From contig CAMDDP010000017.1 in the NCBI GenBank assembly GCA_945892775.1, positions 1 to 54,813 on the forward strand: a stretch of 54,813 nucleotides of DNA. The letters run 5' to 3'. A program made the position numbers and the translations under genes. The DNA is from Chitinophaga pinensis (GTDB lineage: Bacteria; Bacteroidota; Bacteroidia; Chitinophagales; UBA10324). Position 1 is the first letter of the stretch; every line of letters begins with the position of its first letter. The notes beneath the pieces were generated by a model that did not search any database, was not told the origin of the DNA, and worked only from the letters and a program-made list of their open reading frames with translations. Below, one piece after another: positions 45,188 to 53,900 of the stretch.

Positions 45188-46726
45188 ATGCCATTACTTG
45201 GATTGCTAATTAAAAGATTTATTAAAGTTCGGTCAATGGTAAAGCTGCGGCGCAGTTCAGCATTGACGAAACAAAAAAGGGTTTTGCTTAAATTAGTTCG
45301 AAAGGCAGAATTCACTGCCTTTGGCAAGCATTTTCATTTCACTCAAATACTTTCAGCGGATAATATTATTGAGCAATTTCGCTCCAATATTCATCCATAC
45401 AATTACAATTCAATTTATAAAGAGTGGTGGTATCGTAACATGCGCGACGAAGAAAATATTTGCTGGCCTGGAAAAACAAAATACTTCGCACTTAGTAGTG
45501 GCACCTCTGATTCTGCAAGCAAGCACATACCTGTTACTAAAGATATGATTCATGCCATACAGCGTGGAAGCATTCGACAAATTTTATCCCTGTCGAATTA
45601 TGATTTGCAGGCGAATACTTTTGAGAAAGGGATTTTAATGCTTGGTGGAAGCACTAAACTCAATAGAAAAGGCAGGTATTACGAAGGCGACCTTAGTGGA
45701 ATCAGCGCGGCAAAACTTCCATTCTGGTTTCAGCACTTTTATAAACCCGGAAAAAAAATTTCGGAAGAAAAAGATTGGGGGAAGAAGTTGGATGAAATTG
45801 CTGAACTCGCTCCAAAATGGGATGTGGCTTTTGTGGTGGGTGTGCCTGCATGGATTCAAATTATGATTGAGCGAATTATTGCGCGACACAATCTTAAAAA
45901 TATTCATGAGGTGTGGCCCAATTTAATATGCTATGTGCATGGTGGTGTTTCGTTTGAACCGTATCGTCGTTCGTTCGGAAAATTATTTGCGCGCCCCATT
46001 GTTTATGTGGATAGTTATCTGGCTTCTGAAGGGTTCATTGCTTTTCAAACCAATCCTAATACGATGGCCATGAAGTTGATTACCGACAATGGAATTTTTT
46101 TTGAATTCGTGCCCTTCGATGAAAATAATTTTGATGCGAATGGTGAATTGCTTTCTAATGCAAAAGCCTTTCACATTGGCGAGGTGAAAGAAGACATTCC
46201 GTATGCGTTATTGCTATCAACGTGCGCGGGAGCATGGCGATATTTAATTGGCGATGTGGTAAAATTTACTTCATTGAAAGAAACGGAGATTGTAATTGTC
46301 GGCCGAACAAAACATTACCTGAGCTTATGTGGCGAACATTTATCGGTGGAGAATATGAATAAAGCCATTCAAATGTGTGCTGAAAAATTTAAAGTATCGG
46401 TTTGTGAATTTTGTGTAACTGGAATTCCATATTCAAAAATGTTTGCGCATCATTGGTACATTGGATGCGATGAAAAAGTAAGTGTTGAAGAGTTTCGTCT
46501 GGCTCTCGATAACAATCTAAAAGAAGTAAATGATGATTATGCGGTGGAACGGATAGCTGCGCTGAATGAAGTGATTGTAGACATTGTCCCGACCCAATTG
46601 TTTTATAAGTGGATGGATTTACAGGGCAAATCAGGCGGGCAAAATAAATTTCCTCGCGTGATGAAGGGAAGTCAATATGATGATTGGAAAAAATTTATTG
46701 AAACAGAAATGAAAACCATGAACTGA
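45188..46726 (+). CDS. GH3-family acyl-adenylate/amidosynthetase-like protein
   Basis: A 512-residue protein of the GH3 family, part of the acyl-adenylating (ANL) superfamily. ATP-binding motifs include the Ser/Thr-rich loop YFALSSGTSDSASKHIPVT, WPNLICYVHGGVSFEPYRRS, VYVDSYLASEGFIAFQTNPN, and YALLLSTCAGAWRYLIGDVV followed by KFTSL. The C-terminal lid carries IVIVGRTKHYLSLCGEHLSVE. Plant GH3 proteins join amino acids to acyl hormones; the bacterial substrate is unknown. A LysE amino-acid exporter begins two bases after its stop, suggesting a shared pathway. No other biosynthetic gene is adjacent. Confidence 0.9.
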   Translation: MPLLGLLIKRFIKVRSMVKLRRSSALTKQKRVLLKLVRKAEFTAFGKHFHFTQILSADNIIEQFRSNIHPYNYNSIYKEWWYRNMRDEENICWPGKTKYFALSSGTSDSASKHIPVTKDMIHAIQRGSIRQILSLSNYDLQANTFEKGILMLGGSTKLNRKGRYYEGDLSGISAAKLPFWFQHFYKPGKKISEEKDWGKKLDEIAELAPKWDVAFVVGVPAWIQIMIERIIARHNLKNIHEVWPNLICYVHGGVSFEPYRRSFGKLFARPIVYVDSYLASEGFIAFQTNPNTMAMKLITDNGIFFEFVPFDENNFDANGELLSNAKAFHIGEVKEDIPYALLLSTCAGAWRYLIGDVVKFTSLKETEIVIVGRTKHYLSLCGEHLSVENMNKAIQMCAEKFKVSVCEFCVTGIPYSKMFAHHWYIGCDEKVSVEEFRLALDNNLKEVNDDYAVERIAALNEVIVDIVPTQLFYKWMDLQGKSGGQNKFPRVMKGSQYDDWKKFIETEMKTMN

Positions 46727-46728
46727 TT

Positions 46729-47379
46729 ATGATTGCAGGAGTATCGGCATTTTATCATGGTATGCTGCTCGGATTGGTTTTCCTAGTTTCGTTCGGACCC
46801 ATTTTTTTTGCATTGATTGAAACTAGTATCAACCGGGGCTTTTGGGCGGCCGCGAGTATTGCACTCGGCACCATGTTGTCAGATGCATCGTATATTATGC
46901 TTTCATTTCTTGGTGTCACCACTTTTTTAGAAGGTAATGAAATAAGATTCTGGATTGGAATTATCGGCGGCATTGTTTTAATCGGCATCGGAGGTTTTAC
47001 CTTTTTCAAAAAACCGAAAATTGAAAAGGTGCAGCTCATTTCTCCTATTGGTTTTGGTTATGTGGCATATGCGGTGAAAGGTTTTTTAATCAATACGCTC
47101 AACCCGTTTGTATTTATTTTCTGGCTTAGCACCATGGGTATTGTTTCAGTAGAATATCCTGCATCGCAAGGTGGCCGCTTATTTTTTTTTGCAGGAATGC
47201 TATTCTGTATTTTTTCTTCCGACTTAGGAAAAGCTTTTATAGCAAATAAAATAAAACTATTGCTCACCGAACGATTAATGACCTGGTTCAACCGAATTGC
47301 AGGAGGTGTAATGCTTTATTTTGGATTGCAGTTGATGTGGAAAGTTTGGAATGGGTTAGTGCTGGCACCTTCCAACTAG
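46729..47379 (+). CDS. LysE-family transporter
   Basis: A 216-residue inner-membrane protein with about six hydrophobic helices. The family's N-terminal pattern FYHGMLLGLVFLVSFGPIFF continues into LIETSINRGFWAAASIALGT, matching the LysE/RhtB signature GxxxGPxxxxxxxxxxxxGxxxGxxxxxG in spaced form. Members export amino acids and related compounds. The start is only two bases after the GH3 stop, so the pair is almost surely co-transcribed and probably translationally coupled. Confidence 0.88.
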   Translation: MIAGVSAFYHGMLLGLVFLVSFGPIFFALIETSINRGFWAAASIALGTMLSDASYIMLSFLGVTTFLEGNEIRFWIGIIGGIVLIGIGGFTFFKKPKIEKVQLISPIGFGYVAYAVKGFLINTLNPFVFIFWLSTMGIVSVEYPASQGGRLFFFAGMLFCIFSSDLGKAFIANKIKLLLTERLMTWFNRIAGGVMLYFGLQLMWKVWNGLVLAPSN

Positions 47380-47403
47380 GATATAAATAAAATTTTTATT
47401 TTA

Positions 47404-47432
47404 CTTGCTATTACATGGAAAATATAATTTTG
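47404..47432 (+). promoter_or_regulatory. Candidate Bacteroidota promoter for the acyltransferase gene
   Basis: CTTG (47404-47407) and TAATTTTG (47425-47432) are 17 bases apart. The second is an exact TAnnTTTG match, 75 bases before the TTG start. Confidence 0.4.
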
Positions 47433-47507
47433 TGAAACAGATCAGTTTTTTGAAAGAAAGTAATTTCGCTTTTCATTACAAACAAATTTTCAGGCTTAAG
47501 CAACACA

Positions 47508-48641
47508 TTGAATTCACGCACTAAACTATTTTTTCCGAACCTTGATGCGCTTCGGTTCATTGCATTCCTCGTGGTGTTTCTATCTCATGTCTTGCTGATT
47601 CATTTAGCAAATGAACAGTTGTTTAGTTGTACAAATTTCATTCGCAGACAGGCACATACAGGAGCATTGGGCGTAAACTTCTTTTTTGTTCTATCGGGTT
47701 TTCTTATCACTTATTTGTTACTGAATGAAAAAAAAGAGGCGGGAACATTTAGTGTTTTTAAATTTTATGTTCGCCGTATTTTAAGAATATGGCCAGTTTA
47801 TTTTGTAATTGTTATTTTTTCATTCGTGGTTCTTCCATTGATTTTTCCCTTGTTCAACAAAACTTTTATTGAACCGAGTCCGCTTATCTTTTATTTAACC
47901 TTCACCGCAAATTTTGCCTTCATAGCAGGATATTATCCTCATTCATCGTTGCTCATTATTTTATGGAGTATTGCGGTAGAGGAGCAATTTTATTTTTTCT
48001 GGCCATGGTTGCTAAAGTTTTTCAAGCAAAACATTTTACTCCTCCTGATTTTAATAATTGTGGTGAATGTGATTGCTCGGGTTTTATTGCTCGATAATCA
48101 AAAAGCGCTTTATTATAATACACTTAGTATTATTAGTGATTTCGGAATCGGTGGAATTATTGCGTATTTATCATTATACAAAATTGAAAAACTGATTCAA
48201 TTTTTTTCTGTTTCTAAAATTTATTGGGGGATTTTTTATGTGGGACTGATTGTTGTTTTTTTTAATTACGAATTTCTTTTTACTGGAAATTTTATGGCTG
48301 TGATAGAACGGCCGGTGCTTGGATTGTTTTTCGGTTTAATCATCATTGACCAATGCTTCAACACCAAACGAATTTTTAATGCGGGTCGATTTACATTTAT
48401 CAATTACTTAGGAAAAATTTCTTATGGACTTTATTGTTTCCATCCTCTTGGAATTATTATTGCGAAAGATGTTTTAGATTATTTTAATATTTTTACAACA
48501 CCACTTCAATCATTTATTGTTTTTCCTATGTTCTCACTTTTACTCACTATTTTAATTGCCACTATCAGTTATTTTGCCATCGAAAAATATTTTCTGCAGA
48601 AAAGACAAAAATTTTCTTCTGAAAATTCATCAACAATTTAA
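47508..48641 (+). CDS. Membrane acyltransferase (acyltransferase-3, OafA/YrhL family)
   Basis: A 377-residue integral membrane protein with about ten helices. The family's catalytic His region is RFIAFLVVFLSHVLLIHL, preceded by FFPNLDALRF; further motifs are GALGVNFFFVLSGFLITYLL, FYVRRILRIWPVYF and WSIAVEEQFYFFWPWLL. These enzymes acetylate or otherwise acylate cell-surface glycans. The start is TTG; no ATG gives the conserved N-terminus. There is no attached SGNH domain. The 128-base gap before it suggests its own promoter. Confidence 0.93.
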   Translation: MNSRTKLFFPNLDALRFIAFLVVFLSHVLLIHLANEQLFSCTNFIRRQAHTGALGVNFFFVLSGFLITYLLLNEKKEAGTFSVFKFYVRRILRIWPVYFVIVIFSFVVLPLIFPLFNKTFIEPSPLIFYLTFTANFAFIAGYYPHSSLLIILWSIAVEEQFYFFWPWLLKFFKQNILLLLILIIVVNVIARVLLLDNQKALYYNTLSIISDFGIGGIIAYLSLYKIEKLIQFFSVSKIYWGIFYVGLIVVFFNYEFLFTGNFMAVIERPVLGLFFGLIIIDQCFNTKRIFNAGRFTFINYLGKISYGLYCFHPLGIIIAKDVLDYFNIFTTPLQSFIVFPMFSLLLTILIATISYFAIEKYFLQKRQKFSSENSSTI

Positions 48642-48683
48642 AATAGTTCCTTCTATTTTTACCACTTCAAATTTTCAAAACAT

Positions 48684-49640
48684 ATGAATTTTATTCCAGT
48701 CATTGATCTCTCTGATTATTCTAATGAAAAACCTGAAAAGAAAATCGCGTTTATAAAAGCAATCGGGGATGCGTATCGCGAGGTTGGTTTTGTTTCAGTA
48801 AAGAATCATGGCATTACTGATGGCCTGATTGAAGATTTTTATCGGGAGGTAAAAGCATTTTTTAGTCTGCCTGATGAAATAAAAACCAAATATGAAATAG
48901 CAGAATTGGCCGGTCAGCGTGGTTATACTTCATTCGGAAAAGAACACGCCAAGGGCAGTATCAAGGGCGACCTTAAAGAGTTTTGGCAGTTTGGTCAAAC
49001 GGTAATTGATAACGATCCTATTCGATCAGAATATCCTGATAATGTTTGGGTGGATGAGCTGCCTGGTTTTAATGAAGCAGGTTTACACACTTACCGTAGT
49101 TTTGAAAATTGTGGGCGAACTATTCTTCGTGCCATTGCCTTGTATTTAAAATTGAATGAAAATTATTTTGATGAAAAAATGCATAACGGCAATAGCATTC
49201 TTCGTTCCATTCACTATCCACCTATCGTTGACGATCCTGATTCTGCTATGCGTGCCGAAGCACATGAAGATATTAATCTTATTACTTTATTAGTTGGCGC
49301 ATCAGCTGATGGGTTACAAGTTCAGAAAAAAAATGGTGATTGGATAAACGCAACCGCACAACCCGGAAATATTATTGTGAATGTAGGTGATATGTTACAG
49401 CGATTAACAAATGATTATTTAAAAAGCACCACACATCGTGTTGTGAATCCCCCCCGCGAAATGTGGGGTGCATCGCGTTATAGTGTTCCGTTCTTTTTGC
49501 ATCCGCGTTCCGAAATGTCGTTGAACTGTTTGCCATCGTGTGTGAATTTTGATAATCCTAAAAAGTACGATGATATGACCGCTGGAAGTTATCTCGATCA
49601 GCGATTAATTGAAATTGGTTTGAAGAAACCTCAGACTTGA
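48684..49640 (+). CDS. 2-oxoglutarate/Fe(II)-type oxygenase, isopenicillin N synthase-like
   Basis: A 318-residue cytosolic non-heme iron enzyme. The N-terminal domain is FIPVIDLSDYS...GFVSVKNHGI. The iron ligands are His194 and Asp196 (AEAHEDINLITLL) and His251 (TTHRVVNPP), and the co-substrate carboxylate is held by Arg265-x-Ser267 (SRYSVPFF). It belongs to the isopenicillin N synthase/gibberellin oxidase group; most such bacterial proteins have no known substrate. It starts 42 bases after the acyltransferase gene and ends 6 bases before the chromate transporter gene. Confidence 0.9.
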   Translation: MNFIPVIDLSDYSNEKPEKKIAFIKAIGDAYREVGFVSVKNHGITDGLIEDFYREVKAFFSLPDEIKTKYEIAELAGQRGYTSFGKEHAKGSIKGDLKEFWQFGQTVIDNDPIRSEYPDNVWVDELPGFNEAGLHTYRSFENCGRTILRAIALYLKLNENYFDEKMHNGNSILRSIHYPPIVDDPDSAMRAEAHEDINLITLLVGASADGLQVQKKNGDWINATAQPGNIIVNVGDMLQRLTNDYLKSTTHRVVNPPREMWGASRYSVPFFLHPRSEMSLNCLPSCVNFDNPKKYDDMTAGSYLDQRLIEIGLKKPQT

Positions 49641-49646
49641 TAAAGA

Positions 49647-50843
49647 ATGCAGAAAGGAAAAAATTTACTTTTCCTCAAAGACACTTTTCTGCTTGGCATC
49701 ACTGCATTTGGCGGACCACAGGCGCACATTGCTATGATGTTGCAACAGTTTGTTCGTAAGCGTAATTATATTTCTGAAGAAGAATTAATGGAAGCTCTGG
49801 CCTTCAGTTCCATTCTGCCTGGACCAAGTTCTACGCAAACACTTTTAACCATTGCTATGAAGCGTGGCGGAACATTGTTGGCTGTGCTTTCATTATTAGT
49901 TTGGGTTTTACCTGCAGCAATTTTAATGACCGCGCTCACTCTTGCATTCACATTATTTGAAGCGCGTGGTTTTTCATTGGAGTTTTTATTATTCGTGCAG
50001 CCAATGGCAATCGGAATAATTTTATTCGCTGCTTTCAGAATAGGAAGAACCGTTATAAAAAATGTTTATGGAGTTGCCATATTAATTATTGCATTACTGT
50101 TTACCATTTTCTTTAACTCGCCATTGGTTTTTCCGATTGCATTATTTGCTGGAGGGTTTATCACTAACATCAGTAACCGTCATATTCTTCCACCAATGAA
50201 AACGCGAATGCCAATTGACTGGAAGAAATCTTCGTTCAATTTATTTCTGTTGATTTTAATTTTAGTTGGGGCTGCTGTTGCAGGAGCAATAACTAAGCAT
50301 CGTTCAGTTTTAATTTTCGAAAATTTTTTACGATTCGGTTCCATCACATTTGGAGGTGGAAGCGTGTTGGTGCCAATGATGTTCGAACAGTTTGTGAAAC
50401 ACCGACATTATTTAACTGCTGATGAATTCATCAGTGGCTATGCGCTGAACCAAGCGCTACCGGGCCCTGCATTTGCGTTTGCCACATTTACAGGAGGCAT
50501 GTCGTTAAAAGAATTCGGATTGAACTACCAGGTGCTCGGTTGTTTTTTAGGAACTGTTGGAATTTTTTTACCGGGCGCATTAATTGTTTTTTTTCTGTAC
50601 CCGCTTTGGGAATATTTAAAAAGTTATCGATTCATACAACGATCGCTCGAAGGAATAAATGCAGCAGCAACCGGAATGGTGCTGGGTGCGGCTGTTATTT
50701 TATTTAACAATCTTGAATTTCATCTGATAAATATTTTCGTAATCATTGCGACTTTTTGTTTATTGAAATTCACAAAGCTGCAAACACCTGTTTTGGTTTT
50801 TATTGGCTTGATATCCGGGTTTGTATACACTCGTTTTTTCTAA
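49647..50843 (+). CDS. chrA: Chromate efflux transporter (ChrA, two-domain)
   Basis: A 398-residue inner-membrane protein made of two homologous CHR domains. The first has LGITAFGGPQAHIAMMLQQF and SSILPGPSSTQTLLTIAM; the second, from about residue 210, has FLRFGSITFGGGSVLVPMMF and NQALPGPAFAFATFTGGM. These paired FGGP/FGGG and LPGP motifs define long-chain ChrA proteins, which expel chromate and may carry sulfate or other anions. No chrB regulator is next to it. Six bases separate it from the oxygenase gene, so the two probably share a transcript. Confidence 0.93.
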   Translation: MQKGKNLLFLKDTFLLGITAFGGPQAHIAMMLQQFVRKRNYISEEELMEALAFSSILPGPSSTQTLLTIAMKRGGTLLAVLSLLVWVLPAAILMTALTLAFTLFEARGFSLEFLLFVQPMAIGIILFAAFRIGRTVIKNVYGVAILIIALLFTIFFNSPLVFPIALFAGGFITNISNRHILPPMKTRMPIDWKKSSFNLFLLILILVGAAVAGAITKHRSVLIFENFLRFGSITFGGGSVLVPMMFEQFVKHRHYLTADEFISGYALNQALPGPAFAFATFTGGMSLKEFGLNYQVLGCFLGTVGIFLPGALIVFFLYPLWEYLKSYRFIQRSLEGINAAATGMVLGAAVILFNNLEFHLINIFVIIATFCLLKFTKLQTPVLVFIGLISGFVYTRFF

Positions 50844-50907
50844 AAATTAAAGGTTAAACTCAATGATGTTAACTCATTGTTAATCATTTGCTTTTAACCA
50901 TTAATAC

Positions 50908-50940
50908 CTTGAACTTATACTAAAAATAAAGTTAGCTTTG
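50908..50940 (+). promoter_or_regulatory. Bacteroidota-type promoter of the giant cargo gene
   Basis: CTTG (50908-50911) and TAGCTTTG (50933-50940) are 21 bases apart, matching the consensus spacing. It lies 44 bases before the ATG at 50985. A short inverted repeat (CAATGA/TCATTG, about 50861-50879) upstream may end chrA transcription. Confidence 0.5.
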
Positions 50941-50984
50941 AAATGCAATAAAATTTCAATCACAAACACCAAAAATTTTTCCTC

Positions 50985-53900
50985 ATGAAAAAAATTTACA
51001 TTCTCGCAATTGTATTTTCACTTCTCGCTTCAAACAAAATATTCGCACAGGCATCTTATCTCGGGCTAGATGGCGGCTTTGAGGGATCTGCGACAATAGA
51101 TAATGTAACAACCGGAGCAGCTCCTGTTGCAAGTAAGTGGACAAAATCAAATGCAAATATTACCATTACTGCTGAAACAGGTACAGTTAGAAGTGGTAGT
51201 AATTCAATAAAAGTTAATGCATCATCTGCATCAACTGGACGAATGTTTTCACCACAATTCTCCATATCGGCTTCAACTACAAAATGGGTTATTCAATGTT
51301 ACAGAAGAGCAACTAGTACTACTGCAACTGTTCAGTTTCAAATGGGAAATTTTAGAGGCGCGACAGAAACTTTGAGTGGAACCTATGCTGGAGTTACTGC
51401 TACAAATACATGGGAGAAAGTTACTTACTCCCCAACCTCCGTAGTTTCGGTTACAACTGCCGCGGCTGATATTATTGCTAAAATGGTCACCTCTGCAGGT
51501 GATGTTTATTTGGATGATTTTGCTATGTATGAATCATCAACCGGTGCAGATGTTACAGCCGCCAATGCACCAACCGCTCCTGTTGTATCAAACCCTACAG
51601 GTTCAAGTTTAGATGTAAGCTGGACTGCAGCATCAGGTGGAGTTGATGGGGGTGGCTACATGGTTGTAAGAGGAACTTTTGATCCAACAACAACTCCCAA
51701 TGTAAATGGAATTTATAAATCAGGTAACACAACAGCTGTAAATGAAAATGTAGTTTATGTTGGAACAGCTTTAACTTTTACCGATGTTGGTTTAGCGGCA
51801 AGCGCAACTTATTACTATCGAATTTATACTTTTGATAAAGCCTATAATTACAGCGCAGCAGCAACTGTTAATGGAGTAACATCGGGTGTATGTTTAGCGC
51901 CAACTACTGCTGCAACATCCATCATATTTTCATCAACAACTACTACAACCTCTACAGTCAACTGGACCAATGGAAATGGTTCGAAAAGAATTGTTGTTGC
52001 AAGATTAGGAAGTGCTGTAACATGGACACCAACTGATAATACTACTTACACAGCCAACGCATCTTTCGGAAGCGGAACTGATGTGTCAGGTTCAGGTGAG
52101 TATGTGGTCTATAACAATAACAGTAACACAGTTCCGGTTACAAATTTAGCAGCTACATCAACATACTATTTTAAAGTATATGAATACAATTGCTCTGCAG
52201 GTTCCGAAAAATATTATTTAACTAGTCCTCCATCAAACAGTGTAACAACTCCTGCTTCCATTGCAGCGCCAACATTTTCAACGCCTGTTTGTTTGAGTTA
52301 TGGAGGTGCAACATTGTTAGTGAGTTTTACATCAGTAGGAACATTTACTGGTAATACTTACACAGTTGAAATGTCGAATGGCGCGGGATCATTTGCCGCT
52401 CCAACAATTATTGGTACAACCGTAAGTAATTCAAATGCCATTGCTAATCTTTCTTGTGCAATTCCATATGGAACTGCCGGTGGAGCAGGTAACAGTTATT
52501 TGTTACGAGTGAAAGCAAGCAGCCCCGCAACAACGAGTGCAACTTCAACCGCACTATCAATAAATACACAATCAATATCTCCACTCACCACCCAGAATTT
52601 TTCTCCAGGTGCTGGGGGGGGTGGAATTTTACTTACAGTTTCAGGCACCACAGGTGTTCCAACTAAATCATGGGCATATGCAACAGTATCAGGCGGACCA
52701 TATACAGCTTTCGTAAGTGCAGGCACAACTTTTACTCCATCGTTTGCAGCATGCGGAACTTATTATGTGGTTTGTCAGGTAACCTCCTATAGCTGCGGCA
52801 CTACTACTTCAGCTGAGGTACAATGTAATGTAACAATGCCTGCAGTTACATTACCAACCGTTACCAATGCATGTATTGCAGATGAAACTGTAAACTGGAC
52901 TTTACCTGCAGGATATAATGCAACAAACAATACCATTCTTGTGTTTGCAAAAGCTGGCTCAGCGGTTACTGCCGGCGTATCAACCAATGCAATCGGATCT
53001 TATTCTGCGAACACAATATTTGGAAGCGGTACCACTTATCAGAATGATGCATCAGCATTTTGTATTTACAATGGAACTTCAAACACTGTAAATATTTCAG
53101 GTTTAACATCAGGAGCAACTTATCATTATCTTATTCTTAATGTTCAGAATACACCAACAATATATGCAACTGGAGCAACAGCAAACGGCGCAACACTGGC
53201 TGCTGTACCCAATGTTTCAGGTTTAACAGTAACTCCGGCAAACGGCGAATTAATTATTGGATGGACTATGGCGAGTTGTTTTGATGATGTATTAATTGTT
53301 GTAACTGATAATGCATCTGTAACTGCTACACCAACCGGGGATGGTACTCTTTATGTCGATTATTCAGTCTATGGCGACCCCACAAGTAATGTTAATCTTC
53401 CATCTAATGAATTTGATGTATATCAAGGAACTGGAACATCAGTAACTGTTTCCGGATTAGTAAATCTGACTACTTACAACATTAAAATATTCACACGCAA
53501 AGGAACAACCTGGAGTTCAGGAACCATTGGCAGTGGAATACCCAATACCACAACTGGAGATTTTCAAACACTCACAAGTGGCAACTGGACTGATTATACA
53601 ACTTGGCAACGATTTAATGGCGCTACTTGGGTGAATGCTACATTAGGTGAATTTCCGAATCTTTCAAATTATGGAGCCACAATTTTAAATGGTCATACCG
53701 TTACATTGGACGGTGCAGGACCTTATTCTGTAAGCACTTTAACAGTTCAAGTAGGTGGAAAATTATATACCAATCAAAGTTTAACAAATATTTACGTAAG
53801 TATTTTTTCACAAATTGTGTGCAATGGAACAATAGGAAACTATCCAACTGATGATGGTATTGGTTTTAATATTGAAGGAGTAAATTGCACATTCACAGGT

